NCBI GenBank assembly: GCA_012520255.1
Contig: JAAYOQ010000015.1
Span: 1-64,000, forward strand
Source of the DNA: Erysipelotrichia bacterium
Lineage (GTDB): Bacteria > Bacillota_I > Bacilli_A > Erysipelotrichales > Erysipelotrichaceae
Direction of reading: 5' to 3'
DNA: 64,000 bases
How positions within the stretch are numbered: position 1 is the first letter of the stretch; each line of letters begins with the position of its first letter. Positions 24,968-33,900 of this stretch are shown piece after piece. A program made the position numbers and the translations under genes. A model generated the notes under the pieces. It ran no database searches. It had not been told where the DNA came from and was given only the letters and a program-made list of their open reading frames with translations.

Positions 24968-26535
24968 TACCTGATGATACTCTCATTCCATTTTTCATGC
25001 GGTTTTAAGCCTAAAAGTTTTACAATAGTAGAGGCCACGTTACTAAGTCCAAAAGTACCTTCTTTTATTTCCACATCATTATTGTAGACGATAAACGGAA
25101 CCTTGTTTAAGGTGTGAGCAGTTAAAGGAACAATTGGAGCATCTGGGCTCTTTCTTTTTTGATACATTTCATCAGCATTGCCGTGGTCGGCAGTGATAAT
25201 AACAGTATAGTCCATTTCATCAGCAACTTTTAACACTCTTGTTAAAGCCAAATCAACGGCAGAAACACCTACAATAGTAGCCGCATAATCACCTGTATGA
25301 CCAACCATGTCGCCATTTGGATAGTTAGCACGTAAAAACTGATATTTACCTGATTTCATTGCTTCAATTAATAAATCAGTTATTTCAGCAGCTTTCATCC
25401 ATGGTCTTTGGTCAAAAGGAACAATATCAGATTTAACTTCTTCCCAGACCTCAAGGTCTTCATCAAATTTTTCACTTCTGTTTCCATTCCAGAAATAAGT
25501 CATATGGCCAAATTTCTGTGTTTCACTTACAGCATAGGAATTAATTTTTTCATTAACCAATAATTCAGATAATGTGTGTTCAATCTGTGGTGGATTAACC
25601 AGATAGTTGTTTGGAATGTGTAAGTCACCATCATATTCCAACATTCCTGCAAAGATAACAGAAGGATATTTGTCACGTTTAATGTAAGGCAAATCTTTGT
25701 TATCGAAAGCTCTAGAAATTTCTAAAGCCCTATCTCCTCTGAAATTGAATAGGATAACTGAATCGTGATCATCGATAGTACCTACAGGTTTTCCATCTTC
25801 AGCAATTACAAAACCAGGCAGGTATTGGTCATCAAGATCTAATTCTTTTCTGTAAGTTTCAATAGCTTCAGTAGCATTGGCAAATTGTCTTCCTTTTCCT
25901 TCGACATGAATTCTCCAGCCTTCTTCTACCATTTGCCAGTTAGCTTCATAGCGGTCCATTGTGACAACCATTCTTCCACCACCTGAAGCAATTCTAGCAT
26001 TAAAGGTCGAGTCATTTAATTCTGCCATAGCATCTTCCAATTGCTTAACATAGATTTCCCCAGTTCTAGGTCCGACATCTCTGCCATCTAGTAAAGCATG
26101 AACTCTAACTTTAGATAAACCTTCCTTTTTAGCTTGGGTAATCATGGCAATTAAATGAGAAATATGTGAGTGAACATTACCGTCAGATAATAAACCAATA
26201 AAATGAAGGGTATGACCCTTAGCATTTTCTACTAAAGAAGTCCAAATTTCTGATTGATATATTTCATTTGAAGCAATTGATTCATTAACCAGTTTAGCTC
26301 CCTGTGAATAAATTTGTCCACATCCTAAAGCATTGTGTCCAACTTCTGAATTTCCCATATCCCCATCAGTAGGTAAACCGACCGCTACGCCATGAGCAGC
26401 GATGGCAGTATGGGGGCAAGTAGCCCACATTTTATCTAAGATAGGGGTATAAGCATTTCTAACAGCATTACCATCAGTTTTTTCACTAAGACCAATGCCG
26501 TCCATAACAATTAATACAACAGGCTTCTTTTTCAT
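24967..26535 (-). CDS. gpmI: 2,3-bisphosphoglycerate-independent phosphoglycerate mutase
   Basis: Interconverts 3- and 2-phosphoglycerate in glycolysis with two Mn ions. The 522-aa protein shows the alkaline-phosphatase-fold start MDGIGLSEKTDGNAV, catalytic Ser in GDMGNSEVGHNALG, the RIASGGGRMVVTMDRY block and TADHGNADEM near the C-terminus. Family length 505-520 aa. Ribosome site GGAGGA before the ATG. The usual glycolytic neighbours (gap, pgk, tpi, eno) are absent; it is paired with a membrane protein. Confidence 0.97.
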   Translation of the reverse strand: MKKKPVVLIVMDGIGLSEKTDGNAVRNAYTPILDKMWATCPHTAIAAHGVAVGLPTDGDMGNSEVGHNALGCGQIYSQGAKLVNESIASNEIYQSEIWTSLVENAKGHTLHFIGLLSDGNVHSHISHLIAMITQAKKEGLSKVRVHALLDGRDVGPRTGEIYVKQLEDAMAELNDSTFNARIASGGGRMVVTMDRYEANWQMVEEGWRIHVEGKGRQFANATEAIETYRKELDLDDQYLPGFVIAEDGKPVGTIDDHDSVILFNFRGDRALEISRAFDNKDLPYIKRDKYPSVIFAGMLEYDGDLHIPNNYLVNPPQIEHTLSELLVNEKINSYAVSETQKFGHMTYFWNGNRSEKFDEDLEVWEEVKSDIVPFDQRPWMKAAEITDLLIEAMKSGKYQFLRANYPNGDMVGHTGDYAATIVGVSAVDLALTRVLKVADEMDYTVIITADHGNADEMYQKRKSPDAPIVPLTAHTLNKVPFIVYNNDVEIKEGTFGLSNVASTIVKLLGLKPHEKWNESIIR

Positions 26536-26561
26536 AAAGTCCTCCTAAAATCATTTAAAAT

Positions 26562-26570
26562 ATTCTAACA
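26562..26570 (-). promoter_or_regulatory. Extended -10 promoter element for gpmI
   Basis: Minus-strand TGTTAGAAT (TGn plus TAGAAT), about 27 bases ahead of the gpmI ATG; no clear -35 box. Confidence 0.5.
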
Positions 26571-26631
26571 TTTTTTAATGAATTATGCACTATTAAAAGA
26601 AATGTAGTATTATATTACTGAGGTAAAACGA

Positions 26632-27702
26632 ATGACAAAAAAAGATTTTTTAATAAATATCCTATATTATAGTTGCATTGCCTTAATTGTATATCTATGT
26701 GGTAAATATATACTACCCATTATGATGCCTTTTATTATTGGCTTTTCAATTGCTTATCTGGTAAGAAAAATTGCAGGAAATATATTTGGCAAACTAGGGA
26801 AAAACCGACTATTAATAACGTTGGTTGGATTTTATATAGTTGTGGTAATCTTATTTGCTTTTATTTCAGTAATGACGGTCAATTCAGTAAAAGGATTTGA
26901 TTATGCTGGATTATACTCAAACTATTTAGAACCGGCAATAAATATTGTTTATAATTTCTTTATTGATTTAAACGAAGCATTACCTGCTGAAGTAGCTGAT
27001 ATTTTTAACCAGGTTACTTCATCAATCTTTGAGGCAATTAAAACAATTTTAATGACTTTATCAACATATTTGATTAATTTTATTAAAGAAGCAATTACTT
27101 CTTTCCCTTCGGCAATAATTACTATTACCGTAACAATTGTTTCATCTATTTACATTATTATAGATTATGAAGGAATTGTAGACTTTATCTACAAAATATT
27201 GCCAAGAAAAGTATCATATTTTATTGAAGATGTCACAATATTTATAAAAGACAATATTTTAAATGTATTAAAATCTTATCTAATCATTATGGTTATAACT
27301 TTTGCTGAATTAACAATAGGGTTAACCATATTAAGAGCAAAGCCAACAATCTTAATAGCAGCCTTGATAGCTATTATGGATATTCTTCCGATACTTGGTG
27401 TTGGGACAGCCTTAATACCATGGGCTTTTGTGGAGATGATTTTTGGCAATATTTTCAGAGGGCTTGGAGTATTGTTGCTATATGTAATAATAACAATCGT
27501 CAGAAATATTATTGAGCCAAGAATTGTCGGGACAAGATTAGGCTTAAATCCACTAGTAAGTTTAATTTCAATGATTGCAGGATTAAAACTATTTGGGCTT
27601 TTAGGAATGATTGGGTTCCCGTTGATAATCGCTTTCTTTATGTATCGAGAAGAAAAATATGAAAATAAGGAAGAGAAAAAAACTAAAGAGGTTGCTAACT
27701 GA
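26632..27702 (+). CDS. AI-2E family membrane protein, YtvI-like
   Basis: Member of the AI-2E exporter superfamily (PF01594), 356 aa. Hydrophobic segments lie at about 8-45, 60-85, 140-170 and several in the last 150 residues, with the family hallmark DILPILGVGTALIPW and a C-terminal EPRIVGTRLGLNPLVSLISMIAGLKLFG block. Best resembles YtvI of spore formers, although no sporulation genes are seen here. Family transport substrates vary (ions, osmolytes). Basic C-terminal tail. GAGGT ribosome site. Confidence 0.85.
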   Translation: MTKKDFLINILYYSCIALIVYLCGKYILPIMMPFIIGFSIAYLVRKIAGNIFGKLGKNRLLITLVGFYIVVVILFAFISVMTVNSVKGFDYAGLYSNYLEPAINIVYNFFIDLNEALPAEVADIFNQVTSSIFEAIKTILMTLSTYLINFIKEAITSFPSAIITITVTIVSSIYIIIDYEGIVDFIYKILPRKVSYFIEDVTIFIKDNILNVLKSYLIIMVITFAELTIGLTILRAKPTILIAALIAIMDILPILGVGTALIPWAFVEMIFGNIFRGLGVLLLYVIITIVRNIIEPRIVGTRLGLNPLVSLISMIAGLKLFGLLGMIGFPLIIAFFMYREEKYENKEEKKTKEVAN

Positions 27703-27717
27703 CAGCAATCTCTTTTT
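27685..27717 (+). terminator. Terminator after the YtvI-like gene
   Basis: Twelve-bp stem (27685-27696 / 27704-27715, one G-U pair), seven-base loop, then Ts; overlaps the stop codon. Confidence 0.85.
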
Positions 27718-27734
27718 ATATTAATATTTTAAGG

Positions 27735-27743
27735 TGATATAAT
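27735..27743 (+). promoter_or_regulatory. Extended -10 promoter of the GlpA-like operon
   Basis: TGATATAAT (TGn-TATAAT) about 28 bases before the first start codon; the preceding terminator isolates the operon. Confidence 0.6.
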
Positions 27744-27771
27744 TAAATAAAGAAAAGAAGGTGTAGCCGAT

Positions 27772-29205
27772 ATGTATGATGTAATAATTATTGGAGCTGG
27801 AGTTGTTGGATGTTCAACAGCTTATTGGCTTTCACAATATAAAATGTCTATCGCCCTTTTAGAAACGCATAATGATGTAGCTAATGCAGCAACAAAAGCC
27901 AATTCAGGATGTATGCATGCAGGGTATGATCCAGAACCAGGTTCATTAATGGCGAAATATAATGTTGAAGGCTCAATAATGGCAAAAGAACTTTGCCAAA
28001 AACTAGATGTTCCATATGACAATTGTGGATCATTAGTTTTAGCTTATAATCAGGACGATATACAAACGCTTCAAGATTTATATCAAAGAGGACAACAAAA
28101 TGGTGTTAAAGACCTATATGTTCTTGATGAAAAACAAACCAGAGAATTAGAACCGCTGCTAAATAAAAAAGTAGTGGGTTCTTTGTATGCCAAGACAGGA
28201 GCAATAATAGATCCTTGGCAATTTGCGATTGCCTTAGCTGAAGTAGCAGTAGAAAATGGTGTTGATTTAAAACTTAGCAATGAAGTTCAATCGATTACTA
28301 AAGAAGATGGAATTTTTATTGTTTCAACCAATAAAGATCAGTATCAGTGTAAATATATAATCAATGCAGCAGGGGTTTATAGTGATGTTGTTCATGAAAT
28401 GATTGGCAAAAAAGAGTTTACCATTATACCGGTAAGAGGACAATATTACCTGTTAGATAAAAATGAAGGAGAAAAGGTTAAACATATACTTTTCCAATGC
28501 CCGAGCAAGTTGGGCAAAGGAGTAGCAGTATGCCCAACCGTACATGGAAACATGATTGTCGGACCAGATGCTGAAATGGTTGAATTTGAAGATTTGGCAA
28601 CAACTGCTAAAGCCTTAAATTACATTAAAGAAAGATCTATTTTAACGATGGACTGCATTAATTTCAGAGAGAATATTAGAAATTTTGCTGGTATAAGAGC
28701 CAGAAGCGATAGAGGAGACTTTATTATTGAAGAAAGTAAGTCGGTAGAAAACTTCTATAATCTGGCGGGGATGGCTTCACCAGCCTTGACAGCTGCCTGT
28801 GCTATCGGGTACCACGTTATAGATTGGTTAAATACCAAAGAAAAGTTTACCAGGAAAGAAAACTATCAGGAAACAAGAAAGAAAGTTCGTTTTAAAGATT
28901 TATCATTTGAACAGAAAAATGAGTTAGTTGCTAAAAATCCAGCTTATGGAAAAATTGTCTGTCGCTGTGAACATGTTACTGAAGGAGAAATTCTTGATTG
29001 TTTTAATTCGCCAATCCCACCAAAGTCAATGGATGCAATAAAAAGAAGAACTAATGCTGGCATGGGAAGATGTCAAAGTGGTTTCTGCGGAGAAAGAGTA
29101 GCGATGATATTAAAAGAGAAACTGAATATCGAATTTAATGAAGTTTTATTAGATAAAGAAGGATCTAATATTTTAATGAATAAGGCGAAAGAAGGTGAGT
29201 ACTGA
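27772..29205 (+). CDS. GlpA-like FAD-dependent dehydrogenase with C-terminal BFD-like iron-sulfur domain
   Basis: Flavoprotein of the glycerol-3-phosphate dehydrogenase/D-amino-acid-oxidase type, 477 aa. FAD-binding GAGVVGCSTAYWL at about 7-19, substrate-domain NAAGVYSD, and a C-terminal BFD-like [2Fe-2S] domain with cysteines in VCRCEHVTEGE and GMGRCQSGFCGE (CxC ... CxxxxC). With the next two genes it forms the common Firmicutes trio often annotated as anaerobic glycerol-3-phosphate dehydrogenase. No glycerol kinase or facilitator is nearby, so the substrate is unproven. Confidence 0.85.
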   Translation: MYDVIIIGAGVVGCSTAYWLSQYKMSIALLETHNDVANAATKANSGCMHAGYDPEPGSLMAKYNVEGSIMAKELCQKLDVPYDNCGSLVLAYNQDDIQTLQDLYQRGQQNGVKDLYVLDEKQTRELEPLLNKKVVGSLYAKTGAIIDPWQFAIALAEVAVENGVDLKLSNEVQSITKEDGIFIVSTNKDQYQCKYIINAAGVYSDVVHEMIGKKEFTIIPVRGQYYLLDKNEGEKVKHILFQCPSKLGKGVAVCPTVHGNMIVGPDAEMVEFEDLATTAKALNYIKERSILTMDCINFRENIRNFAGIRARSDRGDFIIEESKSVENFYNLAGMASPALTAACAIGYHVIDWLNTKEKFTRKENYQETRKKVRFKDLSFEQKNELVAKNPAYGKIVCRCEHVTEGEILDCFNSPIPPKSMDAIKRRTNAGMGRCQSGFCGERVAMILKEKLNIEFNEVLLDKEGSNILMNKAKEGEY

Positions 29206-29206
29206 T

Positions 29207-30457
29207 ATGTATGATTTAATAATTATTGGTGCCGGTCCTGCTGGTTTAAGTGCAGCATTGACAGCTTATGAAAACGGACTTAAAAAGATATTGGTAGTTG
29301 AAAGAGATAAGGAAATGGGTGGGATTTTAAATCAATGCATCCACAATGGTTTTGGTTTACACTTATTTAAAGAAGAATTAACGGGTCCAGAATTTGCTGG
29401 AAGGTTTATAGAGAAAATAAAAAATACGGACATTGAGATAATGCTTGATACGATGGTTTTAGATTTGGACGAAAATAAAAATGTCTATATTTTGAATACA
29501 GATGGCTATAAAAAAATTTCAGCTAAAGCAATTATATTGGCGATGGGCTGTCGTGAAAGAACTAGAGGAGCAATTTTCACTCCAGGAGATCGAGGAGCAG
29601 GAGTTTATACAGCTGGTGCAGCTCAAAGATACATGAATATGAATGGTTATAGTGTCGGTAATAAAGTGGTCATCTTAGGAAGCGGTGATATTGGCTTGAT
29701 TATGGCTCGCAGGATGACTTTAGAAGGAGCTAAAGTATTGGCTTGTGTAGAGATTAACCCTTATTCTTCAGGTTTGAGAAGAAATATTAAGCAATGTTTG
29801 GAAGATTTTGATATTCCATTATATCTATGTCATACAATTACGGAAATAAAATGTACAGATAACAGGGTCAGTAAAGTCATTATTTCCGAAGTGGATGAAA
29901 CATATAATATTATTGAAGGAAGTGAGAAAGAAATTGAATGCGATACAGTGCTACTATCAATAGGTCTAATTCCTGAAAATGAATTAAGCAAGTTAGCCAA
30001 TGTCTTAATTGATGAAAGAACAAAAGGTCCGGTAGTATATGAGAATATGGAAACTTCAGTTGAGGGAATTTTCTGTTGTGGAAATGTAGTCCAAGTTCAT
30101 GATTTAGCTGATAATGTGGCTTTAGAAGCAAAAAAAGCAGCTTTAGCTGCCTGTCAATACGTATTGGATGAAAGATATTTTAAAAAAGCAATAGAAGTAA
30201 AAACCCAAAAACCTGTCAGCTACACTATTCCTCAAAAAATACACTTACCAATAAAAGAAAAACTTATTGATATTTCATTTAGAACCGATAAAGTTTTAGG
30301 TAAAAGTGTAATTAAAGTTGCTAATTCAGATGGTGATATTATCTGTAAGTATTCAAGAGAATATATTATACCAGGAGAATTGGAAAAAATTAATGTTCCA
30401 ACGATGTTAATCAAAAATGAGCAAAACAGTATTACGATATTTGTCGAGGAGGGTTAG
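29207..30457 (+). CDS. FAD/NAD(P)-dependent oxidoreductase (GlpA-operon partner)
   Basis: Pyridine-nucleotide-disulfide oxidoreductase fold, 416 aa. FAD motif GAGPAGLSAALTAYE at the N-terminus and NAD motif GSGDIGLIMARRM at about residue 160, plus the second FAD segment GIFCCGNVVQVHDLADNV. The redox Cys pair of thioredoxin-reductase types is not evident; CGN may contact the flavin. I chose ATG 29207 with GAAGGTGAG upstream, two bases after the stop of the preceding gene. It probably passes electrons between NAD(P)H and the GlpA-like flavoprotein. Confidence 0.83.
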   Translation: MYDLIIIGAGPAGLSAALTAYENGLKKILVVERDKEMGGILNQCIHNGFGLHLFKEELTGPEFAGRFIEKIKNTDIEIMLDTMVLDLDENKNVYILNTDGYKKISAKAIILAMGCRERTRGAIFTPGDRGAGVYTAGAAQRYMNMNGYSVGNKVVILGSGDIGLIMARRMTLEGAKVLACVEINPYSSGLRRNIKQCLEDFDIPLYLCHTITEIKCTDNRVSKVIISEVDETYNIIEGSEKEIECDTVLLSIGLIPENELSKLANVLIDERTKGPVVYENMETSVEGIFCCGNVVQVHDLADNVALEAKKAALAACQYVLDERYFKKAIEVKTQKPVSYTIPQKIHLPIKEKLIDISFRTDKVLGKSVIKVANSDGDIICKYSREYIIPGELEKINVPTMLIKNEQNSITIFVEEG

Positions 30458-30460
30458 GAT

Positions 30461-30805
30461 ATGATTGAATTAATTTGTATCGGTTGTCCAAAAGGGTGCA
30501 GGTTATCGGTAGATGAAAACAAAGACTATGCAGTTAGTGGTCATAGTTGTCAAATAGGAGTCGAATATGGGAGAAGTGAAGTTCTTAATCCTACAAGAGT
30601 TTTAACAACAACTGTGAAAATAGAAAACGCAATTCATAATAGTCTGCCTGTTAAAAGCAGCAAACCTTTAGCTAAAGACAAACTTATTGAAGTGGTAAAA
30701 GCATTAAAAGATATTAAGGTAAAATCACCAATAAAAATGAATGAAGTAATTGTAGAAAATATTTTAGATACTGGAATTGACATTATTTCAACTAGAGAAA
30801 TGTAA
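30461..30805 (+). CDS. DUF1667 protein (GlpA-operon third member)
   Basis: Small cysteine-rich protein, 114 aa, with CIGCPKGC near residue 6 and a further Cys in GHSCQIGVEYG, a pattern able to bind an iron-sulfur cluster or zinc. The domain regularly follows GlpA-like and NAD(P)/FAD oxidoreductase genes, as here (three bases after the previous stop). A role as redox partner subunit is inference from this linkage. Confidence 0.85.
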   Translation: MIELICIGCPKGCRLSVDENKDYAVSGHSCQIGVEYGRSEVLNPTRVLTTTVKIENAIHNSLPVKSSKPLAKDKLIEVVKALKDIKVKSPIKMNEVIVENILDTGIDIISTREM

Positions 30806-30826
30806 AAAGCACCGAAGTGCTTTTTT
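30804..30826. terminator. Terminator between DUF1667 gene and purine nucleoside phosphorylase
   Basis: Nine-bp stem AAAAAGCAC/GTGCTTTTT with CGAA loop; U-tracts on both strands serve the convergent genes. Confidence 0.85.
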
Positions 30827-31670
30827 ACATTTTAGTAATTAACAATTTAATTAATGATTTAAATTCATTATTAACTCTTTTAGCAACTGCCTCAACTTCC
30901 AGGTGATTCAATTCTTTACCGGTAATACCTGCAGCCATGTTGGTAATACAGGAAATACCAAGTGTTGGAATATTGGCATGTCTTGCCACTAACAGTTCAG
31001 GCACTGTACTCATTCCAACTGCATCAGCGCCAACTACCTCAGCGAAATGAATTTCAGCTGGAGTTTCATAGTTTGGCCCTCTAAAGGACATATAGACACC
31101 TTTTTTTAAATGAATATTTAATTCCTCAGCTGTCTCAAAAGCTAATTTTTTTAATTTATTATCTAAAGCTAGAGTCATATCTGGAAATCTGGTTCCAAAT
31201 TCTTCAATATTTGCTCCAGTTAACGGATTATCTCCCATAAAGTTGATAAAATCATCAATTACCATCAATGTTCCCTCATCAAATCCTCTGTTAACTCCAC
31301 CTGCAGCATTAGTTACAATTAGCGAACGTATGCCTAAAAGTTTCATCACTCTTACTGGCATGGAGACAATTTTCATATCATAACCTTCATAAAAGTGGAA
31401 GCGACCCTGCATACAGATGACCTTAACTCCATTTAATTTGCCAATTACCATTCTTCCAGCATGCCCAATAACATTAGTCATTGGAAAATGAGGTATATCT
31501 TTATAAGAAATAACTGTTGCATCTTCCACTTCATCTGCCAGATTACCAAGTCCACTGCCAAGGATAATGCCAATTGCATCACTTGTAGTATCATATTGAT
31601 CAGTATAGTTTCCATTTGCGATGCCTTTGATATAGTTGGCAGATTCAACACATTTTTGATAAATATTCAT
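30825..31670 (-). CDS. punA: Purine nucleoside phosphorylase, trimeric type
   Basis: Cleaves purine nucleosides with phosphate to free base and ribose-1-phosphate. The 281-aa sequence has GSGLGNLADEV (phosphate loop), MQGRFHFYEGY, TNAAGGVN, the purine site FRGPNYETPAE and GMSTVPE, and SCITNMAAG. These mark the trimeric type usually preferring inosine/guanosine; strict specificity cannot be read. Single gene with its own extended -10 promoter. May act downstream of nucleosides from the SAM-hydrolase and salvage genes (inference). Confidence 0.95.
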   Translation of the reverse strand: MNIYQKCVESANYIKGIANGNYTDQYDTTSDAIGIILGSGLGNLADEVEDATVISYKDIPHFPMTNVIGHAGRMVIGKLNGVKVICMQGRFHFYEGYDMKIVSMPVRVMKLLGIRSLIVTNAAGGVNRGFDEGTLMVIDDFINFMGDNPLTGANIEEFGTRFPDMTLALDNKLKKLAFETAEELNIHLKKGVYMSFRGPNYETPAEIHFAEVVGADAVGMSTVPELLVARHANIPTLGISCITNMAAGITGKELNHLEVEAVAKRVNNEFKSLIKLLITKM

Positions 31671-31699
31671 ATTTTTCTCCCGTCTTTATTACACCACCC

Positions 31700-31708
31700 A
31701 TTATAACA
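31700..31708 (-). promoter_or_regulatory. Extended -10 promoter element for punA
   Basis: Minus-strand TGTTATAAT, about 30 bases ahead of the ATG. It is back-to-back with the promoter of the next gene. Confidence 0.6.
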
Positions 31709-31715
31709 AAAATTA

Positions 31716-31724
31716 TGGTAAAAT
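31716..31724 (+). promoter_or_regulatory. Extended -10 promoter element for the HD phosphohydrolase operon
   Basis: TGGTAAAAT (TGn-TAAAAT) 24 bases ahead of the start codon; only seven bases from the divergent punA -10. Confidence 0.55.
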
Positions 31725-31747
31725 AGACATGTACCGGAGGGTTAATC

Positions 31748-32953
31748 ATGAATACGTTATCAGAAGAAAAAGTTTTTAGAGACCCGATTCATGGCTATGT
31801 AAGAGTGCAGGATAAAATCATATGGGATTGTATTCAAACCAGGGAATTTCAACGTTTAAGAAGAGTAAAACAGTTGGGTTCTACATCGATGGTTTACCAT
31901 ACATCAGAACATTCAAGATTTGCTCATTCTTTAGGTGTGTATGAAATTGCTAGAAGAATGATTAATGAGGTTAATGATATTAGCAAAGCTTTAACAGAGT
32001 ATGAAAAAATAACAGTAAAATTAGCTGCCTTATTGCATGATGTTGGTCATGCGCCATTTTCTCATTCTTTTGAATCAATAATGCAAAGCGATCATGAAAT
32101 ATACACTATCCAAATAATTAAAGGAGAATCAGAAGTGAACACCCTTTTAAAAGCGTATAGAGATAGTTTGCCAGATGATGTAGCTAGTGTTATAGATGGA
32201 ACTCATCCTAATAAAATATTATGTCAAATGGTCAGTTCACAATTAGATGCTGATAGAATGGATTATTTGCTTAGGGATTCGTATTTTTCAGGCACTAAAT
32301 ATGGTGAATTTGATTTGGAGAGAATTCTAAGAACAATGAGAGTAGCTGACGATAAACTTGTCATTAAAGCAAGTGGTATGCATACAATTGAAGATTATAT
32401 TATGGCCAGATATCATATGTATTGGCAGGTGTACTATCATCCGGTTAGCAGAAGTTATGATACTTTGCTACAAAAAGTGTTCCAGCGCCTGTTTGATTTG
32501 TATAATGAAGAGAATAACATAGTTGAAAAATTACCAATGTTTAAGGCTTTGCTGGAAAAAAATATCTTGTCAAATGAAGAAATGTATTTATTGGATGATT
32601 CAACTTGTTTCTATGCTTTTAATTTAATGAGTCAAATAGATGATGCAATTTTGTCTGATTTAGCCAAGAGGATTTTGAATAGGAATCTTTTTAAATACTC
32701 AACAGTAGATAAAAAAGAAGAAATGAAGAGAAGATGTTTGGAAAAGGGTTATGATTTGAAATATTATCTGCATCAAGATTATCAAAGTCAAAATCCTTAT
32801 AAACCGTATAGTAGAAGAGCACAGTGTATATGGGTGTTGGAAGATGACGGTTCAATTAAAGAACTTTCAACAGTAAGTACAATTGTATCTTCTTTAAGTC
32901 AAAACGATTCTTATGAAGATGAGAAAATCTTTTTTCCAAAGGAAATATTATAA
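31748..32953 (+). CDS. HD-domain phosphohydrolase, YwfO/dNTPase-like
   Basis: HD-superfamily hydrolase, 401 aa, resembling deoxynucleoside triphosphatases (SAMHD1/YwfO group). The metal site is visible: RFAHSLGVYE (His), HDVGHAPFSH (HD) and SQLDADRMDYLLRDS (Asp). The N-terminal RDPIHGYV and EFQRLRRVKQLG are typical of the group. It shares its stop region with the next gene (base 32953), so the two are coupled. Whether it hydrolyses dNTPs cannot be told from sequence alone. Confidence 0.9.
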   Translation: MNTLSEEKVFRDPIHGYVRVQDKIIWDCIQTREFQRLRRVKQLGSTSMVYHTSEHSRFAHSLGVYEIARRMINEVNDISKALTEYEKITVKLAALLHDVGHAPFSHSFESIMQSDHEIYTIQIIKGESEVNTLLKAYRDSLPDDVASVIDGTHPNKILCQMVSSQLDADRMDYLLRDSYFSGTKYGEFDLERILRTMRVADDKLVIKASGMHTIEDYIMARYHMYWQVYYHPVSRSYDTLLQKVFQRLFDLYNEENNIVEKLPMFKALLEKNILSNEEMYLLDDSTCFYAFNLMSQIDDAILSDLAKRILNRNLFKYSTVDKKEEMKRRCLEKGYDLKYYLHQDYQSQNPYKPYSRRAQCIWVLEDDGSIKELSTVSTIVSSLSQNDSYEDEKIFFPKEIL

Positions 32954-33900
32954 TGGTAGAAAATGTCTATTTAGTGGATAGTGAAAATATAAATCCATTT
33001 CACAATCTAGCTTTGCAAGCACATCTCATCAACAATATACCTGATGACAGTCTGGTCTTTTTGGTGTGGAGGAATAATGACTCGATTATTATCGGTAATA
33101 AAAGTTGTGCTTATACTGAATGTAATGTTTCACAATTGGAAATAGAAAAAACCCGTCTATGTAGAAGAGATAGTCATGGCAAAACGGTTTTTAATGATTT
33201 AGGAACATTAAATTATGCCTTTTTCTTGTATATGAACAACTATAATCCTGCTGATCAGATAAATGTTATTTATCAGGCGCTAGCTAGAATGCAATTACCA
33301 GTGTATTTGGAAAATGATGAAATCATGCTGAATAAATTACGTGTGACAGATAATAATTACTACATCAAACAACAAAGATGTATGCATGCCGGTTCTTTAT
33401 ACTGGAGTTGTGATAAAAGCAAAAGAGCTAGACTGTTAAAGGATCCTACCAGCAAGAGGGATATCATAAATATTGTAGATAGCGACCCTTTTATCAGGTA
33501 TGTTGATATAAAAGAAAACATTCTACAATCTTTAGCTGATTTGTATGGCGATGTTTATCAGATGACTGTTACTGATGATTTATTGGATTATATGGAAAGT
33601 TATCATAGCTATCAATATATTTTCAACACCAATAGCAAGTATACGATACGTATTAGTGATAGTTACGATTTTGGTCAAGCTCAAATATATGTCGATTTAT
33701 TTAGAAATAGGATTTTACAGGTAGATGTTTATTTGCCTCAAGAAAATATAGAACTGAATGACTTAATTGTAGAAGTTTTCAATGACTTGGCAGTTAATGA
33801 AATTCAATTTAGACAGAGACTCAAAAAAATTGATGAGAAGTATCATCGTGATTTTATTAAGCTGTTCAGGAAAATAAAGAAGGATAGTTATTGTTTATGA
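32953..33900 (+). CDS. Lipoate-protein ligase family protein with altered RRxSGGG motif
   Basis: Homologue of lipoate ligase A, 315 aa, with the LplA fold order: N-terminal FHNLALQAHL, VWRNNDSIIIGNKS, then the substrate loop, then NDLGTLNYAFF, and later QRCMHAGSLYW. The canonical loop RR-x-SGGG-x-V-x-HD here reads RRDSHGKTVFND, so two of three glycines and the following His are changed. The expected catalytic lysine in the N-K-I-G-type segment is not clearly placed (MLNKLRVTDNN may supply it). It could be a ligase with other substrate preference or an inactive relative. Overlaps the HD gene by one base and the next by four. Confidence 0.75.
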   Translation: MVENVYLVDSENINPFHNLALQAHLINNIPDDSLVFLVWRNNDSIIIGNKSCAYTECNVSQLEIEKTRLCRRDSHGKTVFNDLGTLNYAFFLYMNNYNPADQINVIYQALARMQLPVYLENDEIMLNKLRVTDNNYYIKQQRCMHAGSLYWSCDKSKRARLLKDPTSKRDIINIVDSDPFIRYVDIKENILQSLADLYGDVYQMTVTDDLLDYMESYHSYQYIFNTNSKYTIRISDSYDFGQAQIYVDLFRNRILQVDVYLPQENIELNDLIVEVFNDLAVNEIQFRQRLKKIDEKYHRDFIKLFRKIKKDSYCL

